This document shows, one piece after another, positions 22,451 to 33,166 of a DNA stretch of 64,000 bases (its first letter is position 1; each line of letters opens with the position of its first letter). The notes beneath the pieces were generated by a model that was not told the origin of the DNA, made no database searches, and saw nothing but the letters and a program-made list of their open reading frames with translations. The stretch is from positions 27,633,469 to 27,697,468 of the forward strand of contig CM119264.1 in NCBI GenBank assembly GCA_051294375.1, read 5' to 3'. The position numbers and the translations under genes are program-made. The stretch is from Paraspadella gotoi. Lineage: Eukaryota; Chaetognatha.

Positions 22451-23520
22451 GCAGGGGCACGCACTCGAAGCGTATATTGTATTAGTTATAGTAAGTAAAC
22501 GGTAATAGTAGTAGGCTAAAATTAAATGGGCGAGAATTTAAATCTTTACAAAGAAGCAATATTTTAAGACCGCATGCTGGATTTTGAGATTTTCAGCTTT
22601 ATGGAGTGCGATAGAACCTTTCGTTTTCGTTGTTATATAGGATAGCGTAGGAGAAATGCAAAAGTTTTTGGAAATTAGTATAAATAAAAAACCAAATACA
22701 ATTTTTGTACCAAATTTTAAAAACTTTGGCATTTCTCTCTATACATTATCAGTTTAAAAAATATAAGTTTTTATAATTTAACCGTACGTAACAACTACTT
22801 AATTTGTTTCAAAAAGATTAAAATAATTTTATTACTATCACTTGTTTTCAAAAAGTTATTGAATCTGTTCCTGCCCTCAGAGAGAGAGAGAGAGAGAGAG
22901 AGAGTTTTCTCGGCGATAATATTACCGTTGAAACTGAAGGCTCCTCAATCTAAAGAAGACGTTTATCAACGTTAAGACCGAAAATGGAAGAGAGAAAGAA
23001 AAAAGTAAAATAAAATGGAAACTCGTCTTCCTGAAATCCATCCAGGTTCCAATCTTTTTTCTAAAAAAAAAAATTGTAAAAAAACGTTATATAACAACAA
23101 TAAGTAAATGCAGTGAAGACATATAAGCAGTTTTAAAACGCATAATGACCAAAAAGGGACAATATATACGTATATAAATTATACTGTGAGAGAGTCTTTT
23201 TGAAAGCTTCAAGGTTTTTTTCAATGTTATTATCTTGTAAAAGTGAGGCAAGATATTTTTTATATTGGATGTCCTAATTTGAATCAAATTTTGATGACGG
23301 TTTTTTGAGGCTTCTATATATTTTTTCAAAAGAAAATAATATATGTATTATGTAGTATGGTATGGAACTGAAGAGACAAGGCTAAACTAAAAGAAGTTGA
23401 GAAAATAGGGGAAAAAAATTAATGAGAAAATATCCGACAAACCCGACAGGGAAGCCCCTCCAACACCAAGGGGTCTCGGCCACTCGCGGGGGTCGAAACA
23501 GCCCGCAAGGGTCAGGAAAG
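22451..23520. other. AT-rich intergenic DNA
   Basis: A short (GA)n tract at 22879-22905. The last 80 bp before the gap are GC-rich (CCCCTCCAACACCAAGGGG and following) and may be the edge of something lost in the gap. No gene recognised. Confidence 0.5.
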
Positions 23521-23641
23521 NNNNNNNNNNNNNNNNNNNNNNNNNNNNNNNNNNNNNNNNNNNNNNNNNNNNNNNNNNNNNNNNNNNNNNNNNNNNNNNN
23601 NNNNNNNNNNNNNNNNNNNNNNNNNNNNNNNNNNNNNNNNN
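23521..23641. other. Assembly gap, 121 N
   Basis: Run of N. Confidence 1.
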
Positions 23642-24230
<589 letters not shown>

Positions 24231-24382
24231 TTCAGAGAAGGGAAAGAGAAATGGAAATTAAGCACAAGTAAAAAAAAGAAAGAAAAAAAGAAAAAAAGAA
24301 GTTTTCTCAGAATTATAATCGCATTCGAAGAAACTGCGTCTCTTCTTATCTTTCACGAGATTCGATTCCCTCACGAAAACGT

Positions 24383-24451
24383 CACGTGATCACGCAAAAA
24401 GAGTCACGTGCGCTTGGGAAATGATCACGTGAACATGAGGAATGATCAAGT
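24383..24451. promoter_or_regulatory. Cluster of CACGTG E-box palindromes
   Basis: CACGTG occurs at 24383-24388, 24405-24410 and 24426-24431, with a CAAGTG at 24446-24451. Starts are 22, 21 and 20 bp apart, about two helical turns. Each is embedded in a loose TGATCACGTGAAC-like context, so the array may be a short diverged tandem repeat. Known: CACGTG is the core site of bHLH and bHLH-ZIP factors such as Myc/Max, USF and Clock/Cycle. No gene start is seen nearby; regulatory function is inference. Confidence 0.3.
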
Positions 24452-24469
24452 GAACTCGCGAAAGGGCGG

Positions 24470-25080
24470 GATGAGAAGGAATTTACAATAAATCACTATC
24501 TGTTGACCAGGAGAAAATTTCGGCACAAAAGTAACAAATTAAAAAATGTTAAAGAGAAGAAATATTTTTCAGAAGTCGCGGATATTAATAAAATAAATTA
24601 AATGGGATAAGATCAGTACGTATTATAAGTTGTGAATTGGTAACTAGGAGGGTTTCAACGTTTTATCTCAACTCGTTTATGAAATGTCTTGGCCAATGAC
24701 CAAGCCAAACCATGTTACATGAGAGCGGTCGCTGACATCGGAGAGAGTTAACGCCAATTTAAAAAAAAAAATATTCAAACATAGAGATCGCCCGTTGAAG
24801 TTTGTGAAAATGTGAGAAAGAATCGGAAAATGTTCAACTTAAACTTTCTATGAAACTTCTATTAAACTATTAACTATTAAAATATTAAACTTCTATTAAA
24901 CCTTCTATTAAACTTCACTGTTTTCATCGTCTTCATCCTAATCTAAAATGAACGATATCTCAACATCACATCCAATATTTGAACCGATTTCCTTCTGATT
25001 ACGATCTCAACCACAACAACAACACAACAACACGAAACGACAACTCTCACGACAACAACCAAGGAAAATTTCTCTGCCTC
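24470..25080. other. AT-rich intergenic DNA
   Basis: Contains a TTCTATTAAAC motif three times near 24856-24915 and a CAACAACAC run near 25010-25030. No gene seen. Confidence 0.5.
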
Positions 25081-25423
25081 NNNNNNNNNNNNNNNNNNNN
25101 NNNNNNNNNNNNNNNNNNNNNNNNNNNNNNNNNNNNNNNNNNNNNNNNNNNNNNNNNNNNNNNNNNNNNNNNNNNNNNNNNNNNNNNNNNNNNNNNNNNN
25201 NNNNNNNNNNNNNNNNNNNNNNNNNNNNNNNNNNNNNNNNNNNNNNNNNNNNNNNNNNNNNNNNNNNNNNNNNNNNNNNNNNNNNNNNNNNNNNNNNNNN
25301 NNNNNNNNNNNNNNNNNNNNNNNNNNNNNNNNNNNNNNNNNNNNNNNNNNNNNNNNNNNNNNNNNNNNNNNNNNNNNNNNNNNNNNNNNNNNNNNNNNNN
25401 NNNNNNNNNNNNNNNNNNNNNNN
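25081..25423. other. Assembly gap, 343 N
   Basis: Run of N; the largest gap in the window. Confidence 1.
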
Positions 25424-25534
25424 AGGGGGAACAAAGAAAGAAAGGAATGGAAAAGAAATTAGATGAAAGAAAGAAAACAGTATTGACTGTTGTGCACAAT
25501 AAAGAAAATGGGAGTCTAATCGGTCGGGAATAAA

Positions 25535-26230
25535 CGTAAGGGAAAGAGAGAGAGAGGAAGAAAAAGAGAGAGAGGAAGAGAAAGGAGGAGGATGAGGAAG
25601 AGGAGGAAGAATAGGAGGAGAGGGAGGAAATGAAAGTCATTCATGCATGAGGAATGAAGACACACGAGAAAATGGCGACCGAATACAGAAAAAAAAAACT
25701 GCTCTCGGGATTCATATTCACCGACGATTCTCAGTTTTGGAGGAGGAAAGGGAGGATGAGGAGGAAGGGGAGGAAGAAGAAAAGAAGGAGAAAATGGAGG
25801 AAAGAGAGGAAGAGGAAGGGGAGAAAGAAGAAAAGAAGGAGAAAATGGAGGAAAGAGAGGAAGAGGAAGGAGAGGAGGAGGAAGGGGAGGAAGAAGAAAA
25901 GAAGGAGAAAAGGGAGGAAAGAGAGGAAGAGGAAGAAGAGAAGAAGGAGTAAAGAAGATAGAAGAGCTTGAAAGATAGGAAGGAGATGATGAAGTCATAA
26001 ATAATAAGACGAAGAGTTGGGATTAGAATAAAAAGAGGGAAAAAGAGAAAAGGATGAAAAGAAAGAGAAGATATGAGAAGAAAATAGAAAAAAAAAGAAG
26101 AGGAAAAGAGAAAAGGATGAAAAGAAAGAGAAGACATGAGAAAAAAATAGAAAAAGAAAAGAAGAAAAAAGTGAAAAGGATGAAAAGAAAAAGAAGACAT
26201 GAGAAGAAAATAGAAAAAGAAAAGATGATT
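25535..26230. repeat. Polypurine minisatellites (GAGGAA-type and a 59 bp unit)
   Basis: At 25740-25950 the plus strand is purine-only GGAGGAAGAGGAAG-type repeats that include near-identical blocks of about 60 bp. At 26045-26225 a unit of about 59 bp (GAGAAAAGGATGAAAAGAAA core) recurs three times. Glu/Lys-rich frames here lack any non-repetitive part. Confidence 0.8.
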
Positions 26231-26820
26231 TAGATAAAAAGTTATAATCCACTCAAATGACTAAAGACCAAAGACAAAAGAAACAATAGCTTTAAATTTT
26301 GTAAAATATTTTTGTACAAGGATGAAATCTTAAAAGACAAACATAATATGACGATAATGTGTGATTTTTTTCAAAGGTCGACAAAAAGAATATAGTGGAG
26401 TTTCCCGCCATTTATCTACACAGTTGTTATGCCGCCACTTTAATCATACAGCACATTACCGCCCAGCACTTTCCTTTGCCAGCACCTTCCCGATCCAGCA
26501 CTTTCCCACGCCGGAATTTTATCGTGCCAGCACCTTCACGATCCAACACTCAGTTTTCTCACCGAAACGATACCCATCGACGACAGCGCCTCTTCTTTGT
26601 TCCAACGACGCGGGCGACGTTCATCCCCACCGATCGATTTGTGGCCTCTTTTGTGGACTCCATCTGTGGTGCTGAATATGAACGGTTGCGCGGAACAGAT
26701 AGAAAAAAAAAAAGAGAAAAGATTAAAACGTGAAAAGAGAAAATCAAGTCTCTCGTTCACTCGTGACTGATGCCCTTTTCTAAAGCGACACCTGTTTGAG
26801 TTGGGAGAGAGAGGAGGCTC

Positions 26821-26822
<2 letters not shown>
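26231..26822. other. Intergenic DNA with a short imperfect CCAGCAC repeat
   Basis: CCAGCACTTTCC and CCAGCACCTTC motifs recur four times between 26463 and 26545. The 112-codon plus frame across this has no ATG near its start and no recognisable domain; I do not call a gene. Confidence 0.4.
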
Positions 26823-26906
<84 letters not shown>

Positions 26907-27030
26907 TCTTCTCTTTCTTGCTCGCTCTCTCTCCTCTCTCTCTTTTCTTCTCTTTCTTTCTCTCTTTCTTTTCTTCTCTCTCTTTTCTCTTCTTTCTTTT
27001 CTTCTCTCTTCTTCTCTCTCTCTCTCTCTC

Positions 27031-27099
<69 letters not shown>

Positions 27100-27100
27100 G
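26823..27100. repeat. Interrupted (TC)n microsatellite, about 280 bp
   Basis: TC runs with TTCT, CCTC and TTTCTT interruptions. Confidence 0.95.
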
Positions 27101-27509
27101 ACTTTCCAACTCTATCTCCAAATATAGCGATAAATTTTCTTTTTTATATATAAAGAGGTTGAGACTCGGGAAAGAAAAAAAAAGAATGATAAATTTATCA
27201 CAAAAAATCTGAAATTTTTGGATAAAAAGTTTTTTATATACTCTATACCATATCAGACGTTCTTTAATAATATAGGCACTTAACTTACTCCTTTTCTTAG
27301 TTTCTTTCTATGTTCCATTATTCGTTATATTTAAATATTTATTAATATGGCAAAAACCAGTATTCGAAATTCTTTTTTTTTTTCGATCGTTTCATAAAAC
27401 TCAAGCAGTCCATTCACCCGAAGGAGAAAAGGAGGAAAGCAGGTGGAACCGGGAGACAAGAGGATTTCTCAGAAATGCCATCCTCGGAAAAGCGACTCGA
27501 TGGAAGGAC

Positions 27510-27616
27510 GACGACGACGACGACGAATGTCAACAAACTAGACAACATCAACAACCATGTGATGAACCGCGCGACATAAAATTCCCCGTGACATAAAAAT
27601 TCGGCAACCAAAAACA

Positions 27617-27654
<38 letters not shown>

Positions 27655-27660
27655 GAATTC
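27510..27660. repeat. (GAC)n trinucleotide repeats, two blocks
   Basis: GAC runs at about 27508-27530 and 27617-27655. The minus strand over the second block reads poly-Ser or poly-Val depending on frame. Confidence 0.9.
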
Positions 27661-27789
27661 ATGGTTCGTTGCTCACTTGCCTTCCTATAATTTCTCTTCT
27701 TTTCAAATTCTTCCAATTTTATGGCTGGCTCGAGGTTCCTTCCCTTCCTTCTTTTTATATACATGTCTCCTTTTTTTTTTTCGCTTTCG

Positions 27790-27960
27790 AAAAAAAGTTT
27801 ATTCAAGGTTTTCCCGCCCCCTTGCGGCCGTGTTTTGACGCGTCAGTGTTTTATCTCAGTTTCAGCCTTTAAATGACGTTTCTTGCGGCGGCGGCGACGG
27901 CGGCAGCGGCGGGGGCGGCAGCGGCGACGGTTGTGAGAGGAACGGCGGTGGGAGAGAGAA
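27790..27960. other. GC- and CpG-rich patch with GGC repeats
   Basis: GCGGCGGCGGCGACGGCGG and similar at about 27881-27935 within a CpG-rich stretch. It could mark a promoter or exon, but no open frame or start supports this. Confidence 0.3.
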
Positions 27961-28329
27961 TGGAATGGAAAAAAAGCGATTGAGAAAAGGGGAAAAATTG
28001 AAACAATGTGAGTCGTAATTTTCGGAAACGTACGTTTGCTCACTTGTTTAAACTTTAAAGGATACCGGTTTGAAGGCTGTTCGTTCGTCTATTAATTTTT
28101 GCAAATGTGAACAACGATTTTCTCGTGAAACTTAAATTAAAAAAAAGAAAATGAACATCACACGAAAAAGAAAAGGAAAAAAAAGAAAGAAAAAAGGTCG
28201 TAATTTCGAAGCAACAAAAAAGAGAGAAAAAAAAATGAGAAAACTCTTTTGCATTTTCAATTTATGTCAATTAGCATAACGATTATTTCGTCTTCTGACG
28301 GCGAGAAGTAAGTGTGGAGACGGAAAATT

Positions 28330-28365
28330 AAGTCGACGACGACGACGACGACGACGACGACGCCG
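28330..28365. repeat. (GAC)n repeat
   Basis: About 11 GAC units. Confidence 0.9.
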
Positions 28366-28985
28366 TTCCTTCCTTTCACCGGACGTGAAAAGTCAATCGT
28401 CTCGATATATTACCGCAAATACGAAATAATGTGAAATAACTTGTTATTTCATGCTCGCGATATCTAGCATTCCAATGTCGTCAGTTCCCTTGAAAGTATG
28501 TCGTAGGTTTATGTGAATATTTTTCGCTGAATATCGAATAAAATGATGAATACTTTGAAGCCATGAAGGTTTTAAAAGTTTTATTGTACACCAAATATCC
28601 ATTAAAAAAAATTCTGTAAAACTATAGTTGGGGAGGGGCAATGCAACTTAGAGATTGTCATTAAACGAACTAAATATTCAACTCAAGTCTCGCCAAATTA
28701 CGACTCATGGACTGAAAAGATCGATAAAGTAAGCAGAAAAGGTATTGACCGGCTGAGAAAAGAAAAAAGACAAAAACGAGTGAGGCGAGGCATAATATTT
28801 TACACTCGATCCTCACCTTTGAAGTAAACCGAATCGAAAACGTAACTTACTCCAGTTAAGCATCGGAGTGAGAAAATGGTAAGGATAGAATATACGATAA
28901 AATGTTTAAAAAGAAAGTTAACGACTGCAATAAATCGCTTTTGATTCTAGATTCAACATGTTTGAAATAGGTCTCTCTGTCTGTC
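28366..28985. other. AT-rich intergenic DNA
   Basis: Nothing gene-like seen on either strand. Confidence 0.5.
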
Positions 28986-28988
28986 TGT

Positions 28989-28989
<1 letters not shown>

Positions 28990-29044
<55 letters not shown>
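28990..29044. repeat. (TC)n microsatellite
   Basis: About 45 bp of pure CT. Confidence 0.95.
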
Positions 29045-29047
<3 letters not shown>

Positions 29048-29304
29048 CAGCTCGGTCCATGGGCAGGATTTTTTTTTCGAGACATTTGGCTCCGTCTCCG
29101 ACGTGGGCACCAAATGCTCTATGAGCTCCACTGCTTTGCTCCGTCGACGTCACTGGATTGCTCCATCCGCGCATTAGGCCACGTTTGATTCTCATTGAGA
29201 TTTACCTAACGCCAGCCTCTTTGAAAGCATCGACTCCTGAAGTCAGCCTCTTCAGAAGCCTCAACATTCAGATGATTTGGGAGAATGACATGGTTGTGAT
29301 AGAA

Positions 29305-29600
29305 TGTGAACGGATAGGAGAAAGGATGGGTGTTGATAGGAGAATGGATGGGTGTTGATAGAGAATGCATGGGTTTGATATGAGAATGGATTGGTGTTAA
29401 TAGGAGAATGGAGGGGTGTTGATAGGAGAATGGATTGGTGTTGATAGGAGAATGGAGGGGTGTTGATAGGAGAATGGATGGTGTTGATAGGAGAATGAAT
29501 GGGTTGAAGGAGAATGGAGGGGTGTTGATATGAGAATGGATTGGTGTTGATAGGAGAATGGAGGGTGTGTTTGATAGGAGAATGGATGGGTGTTGATATT
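29305..29600. repeat. 22 bp minisatellite
   Basis: Units based on GTTGATAGGAGAATGGATGG repeat about 14 times. Two alternating variants (GGATTGG and GGAGGGG) suggest a 44 bp higher-order unit in the middle of the array. Confidence 0.9.
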
Positions 29601-29714
29601 CAGTAACAGTGTCAGAAGATGAAGGGTTGAATCTGTGTGAAGTTTTTTTTTTTCAAAAGTGAGATGTGATGCTTTATAGTCAAGTCTTTGGTGATGATAT
29701 TATATGATGACCCA

Positions 29715-29835
29715 GAATTCCGCTCAGGATTGGTGCCAGGCATTGGCCCAAAGGATGGGCACCCAACGCCAAGGATTTTCGCCCAAGATCGGCGCCCAGG
29801 ATTGGCGCCAACTCGGTCGCAGTTGGAATCGCCGG
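29715..29835. repeat. Short GC-rich imperfect repeat of GGATTGGCGCC
   Basis: AGGATTGGTGCC, AAGATCGGCGCCC, AGGATTGGCGCCA and related words recur about six times. GGCGCC is self-complementary, so the stretch can also form small hairpins. Confidence 0.5.
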
Positions 29836-30671
29836 AAGGATAAAAACATTTCCATCGCATCTTCTTTTCTCCTTTTTTTTCGCCTCGCGGGCATAAGAAC
29901 ATTTAAAACATTATCTAAGCCTAATGGGCGGAAATGGCGTTGAGAGAAGGAAAAAGAGGGAGGGCGTGGAGATGGGGTGGAGGTCGGGGCGATTGCGGGG
30001 GGAACCCAGCTGTGAACCGGAATCACGTTTATTTATTTATTTTTGTTTGTTTGTTCAGTTTAAATATTTTTCAGTCTCACGTTCACGTTCAGTCGTTATT
30101 ATTATTATTTTGTTGTTATCAACGAAGGAAGTAGGCGTAGTTTATTTATTTATTTATTTATTTATTTATTTGCACAAAGTCAATTCAAGTCATTCGAACT
30201 GACCTGTAATCTTTTATTGACCAAATTTTTCATTCTTATTTCCTCGTTTCTTTTCGTTCATTCATCCATTCATTGGAAATTCACTTATTCATTACGGCCT
30301 TTCTCTATCGTTTCTTTTCTCAGCCAGGACCGAGAGGGCAAAGATGCGGCGACAAGTAAAAAATGATTCATGAATAACTTGAAAAATATTGTATTTTTAT
30401 TCCAAAATAATTATCTATAAGGCAAGCAGAAAAAAAAGTTAAATGTACTTTAGAATTATAAAACTTTGCCGTGAATAATGTATTTTTAATCATTATCAGC
30501 AAGAATAAAACAACTAATAAAAAAGCGTCTTATAGAGATGCGTGCCATCTAAAAAAAAGAGCTTCCGAAGCGAAAGTGGCGCTCGAAACAAGAAAAAAAA
30601 GCGGAGAGGCATCAGACGCAGAGACAAGTTAAATCTAGCAGAAATGATAAATCAAAAGAGAAACAGGAAAG

Positions 30672-30711
<40 letters not shown>

Positions 30712-31612
30712 CAAAGTGATCGTCGTTGTCGATGCTTTATGGTCCGTTTGCAGGATAGAGCGCCAGCGCGTCGAGCCGGATCACTTTAGTATCGAAGTGT
30801 GCGAGACTAATTTTTTATGTTGCTGTTACTTGATGCAGGGATACAGCGATGACGCGGCATCCTTGGACGAATATTTTAGTGTACTGACTGCCAATTTTGT
30901 CTTGATGTCTTGAGTGTCAACAGTGTCGTCTTCGTTGAAGTCATCACGGTCTATTTGTCAGGTTTGAAAACGACATCTCGACGACAACGAATTATAACCT
31001 TGATAAACCTAAGTTCAGTCCGCAGGTGCGAATTCGTTTGACTTATATATTTTATTTGATTGTTGCTGGAAAATAAAAATTTTAACCTATATTTTTTTAA
31101 ATTTCACATTTTACCTACATTTTTAACCTGCATTTTAAAAATGAAAAGTATGAGTCCAAAATATCGCACCAACCTCTTATAAATTTACTAATTTTCATCT
31201 AATTCATTAATTATTATTATATATAAATTTATTATTATTTTTATATAAACGCCCATTTTAATGTAGAGAAATTATTTGAGTCGCCAATTGTACTCGTGAA
31301 TCAAATTCTATGACTTCGGTGCGACGAAAAAAATTAATACTGACCCATTTTAAACATTATATGGAGGGCAGGTAAATGCCGCGCAACAACTCGGAAATGC
31401 CCTTCCTCGTTTATCAATTTCATGTTTTAAATAAATTAAGATTTAAGTTAAACCTTTCTTGAGAAAATGTTTTGGGGCAATGGGAATTATAGAGTCGTCA
31501 ACATCTCACCGCGATGAAAGACTTGTCCTTTATATCTGCCATATCTCGAGAAATTTCCGCTCAGAAATCAATTCATTATTAATTTCTGCGCTCGATTTTT
31601 TTTTCGAGTTGA
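29836..31612. other. Intergenic DNA upstream of the XKR-like gene
   Basis: Contains (TTTA)n at 30142-30172 and (GA)n at 30676-30708. A T-rich stretch ending GATGCAG at about 30840 is followed by a short open stretch ending TTGATGTCTTGA, too weak to call an exon. I see no clear TATA box tied to the XKR start. Confidence 0.4.
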
Positions 31613-33153
31613 ATGATGCGAATTTCCGGTATTTTGGCGTCTCTGTTGGTCTCAATAGGGCTTCAAGTCTTGGACTTTGCATCTGACGTGAAAGTCTCAT
31701 TCGATTTAATCACCTCGTCGAGTAGCGACTATTTCAGGTTAAATATTGAAATCGTACAATTTTCATGTTAAGAAACAAATTTTATATTGCAAGGAGTCGT
31801 TTTAACTGGCAAAATAATATTTTTACTTGTGATGTTTTGACTTTTGATATCATTTAAGTAAGTAGACAGAGATTTCAACATGAAACCAAAGTGGATCCGA
31901 TTCCATTTTTGGTTCCAATTCCATCTGCGATGATATAAAGTTTGGAATTTAAAATCATATTTCATAAAGAAAAATCCCTTTTCACAAGTGTTTAGTCGGG
32001 AATTTTTTCAAATGGATTTTAAAGTCTACATAAAAGCAATAACTTTTTTAAGTAAATATAAATATGTTATTTTTTACATCAAGAAACAATATTGACTTTG
32101 AGCCTTGCATATAAATTTATTTCTCAAATATGCTCAGAAATCATGTATATTTATTTTACTAGAGTAAATTTTTGTATTTTTTATGATTTTTTCCCCCCGA
32201 TTTTTTTAATCAGAAAAATTGGATTGGCGATCGTGGTCGTCCTAATCTTTCACTGCCTTTTCTCTGCTTTTCATGGACTCTCGTGCGTTTGGAATTTCAA
32301 AGAGAATTTTCCTCGCCTCACGAAGAATCGTCACCGTGTTGCCATGACGATTTTTATGCACGCCGTTGGTCTCGGTTCCATCGTCGTAGCGGTTGACTCT
32401 TTCTTAGACGATGAAAAAGAATATTCATCCGGACAATCGGGTTCCCGTGCAGAAACTGTAATGCCGAATCGGAATAGATCAGAAAAAGTCAAGGAGAAGA
32501 AAAAGATGAAGGAAGAATTTTTATTTCGACTCAATTTGATTCAAGTTTTGCTCGAGTCTTTTCCTCAATTGTTGATTCAAACTCCGGCCTCGGTTTTGTC
32601 TTGGACGAGCGAAACGGACCAAATTTGTTTGACGATCTTCGACATTGCCTTTCGCCCTTCCACGGAATTTAGGGGATTTCGGTTTAAATTTCAAACGAAT
32701 GGAACCTTGGCTAATACGTACAAAAATTGTACTTGTCCTTATTCTTTTGATTATGAACGATCTTGTTACTGGCCCATAGAAAACTATATGAATTTAATAT
32801 CAATGGTCATGTCCAGTGTGAGCCTTATCAAGGCCGCCATTGATTTTCGGAATAGGGATATGAACTTCGGTCACAGACATTTATCGCCCATTAAACGAAA
32901 ATGTTTTGCCTGGATAATTAAGATCAGCCAGGTTTGGGGTTTGTTGCATGGCATTATTAGAGTCACGACATGCTTTCTTTTAATTTACACCATTGCTACT
33001 AACTTTTTTGTTTGGTTCATTTTTTTAACTCCCGTAGTTTTTTTTTCCGTTTTTACTTGGACCGAATTTAAAGAAATACTTTGTACAATTACCAGATCGA
33101 GAAAAAAATTAAAAAAAAAAACAAAGACGCAACAACCAAACATCATCGTTTAA
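31613..33153 (+). CDS. XK-related (XKR) family membrane protein, two exons, 354 aa
   Basis: Seen: exon 1 is 31613-31737 and exon 2 is 32214-33153. The intron (31738-32213) starts GTTAAA and ends in a C/T-rich tract plus AATCAG; exon phases join exactly, making Arg42 across the splice. An in-frame TGA lies directly before ATG 31613, fixing the start. The 354-residue product is multipass: hydrophobic stretches near 6-25, 44-66, 84-106, 148-170, 236-252 and 282-322. Family marks are the acidic first helix ending in DFASDVKVSFDL (21-32), the motif NLIQVLLESFPQLLIQ (149-164) and SLIKAAIDFRNRD (245-257). Known: XKR proteins are plasma-membrane phospholipid scramblases or their relatives (XK, XKR4/8/9, CED-8), usually about 350-650 aa. 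Odd: a roughly 50-residue extra segment (about 175-230) with four Cys and sequons at N204 and N213; the tail is basic, with no Asp, so no C-terminal caspase site. Family call is firm; subfamily and activity are not. Confidence 0.85.
31738..32213 (+). other. Intron of the XKR-like gene
   Basis: A 476 bp GT-AG intron. The donor context is TTTCAG/GTTAAA; the acceptor is preceded by a run of C and T and reads AATCAG/AAAA. Removing it joins two open frames that lie in different frames in the genome and restores the characteristic XKR spacing between helices 1 and 2. An open frame runs back into the intron from exon 2 to 32092, but that extension lacks family resemblance. Confidence 0.8.
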
Positions 33154-33166
33154 TATTCAATTAATT

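Noticed and set aside
25647-25952. Glu/Lys-rich frame of about 100 codons
   Set aside because: Pure purine minisatellite without any non-repetitive segment.
30542-30913. 123-codon plus frame with Lys/Arg start and (GA)n middle
   Set aside because: Starts with GTG, contains a microsatellite and lacks any family motif.
32092-32213. N-terminal 41 residues of the exon 2 frame as the real XKR start
   Set aside because: Opens with a non-ATG codon in intron-like AT-rich DNA; the spliced exon 1 supplies the family's first helix instead.
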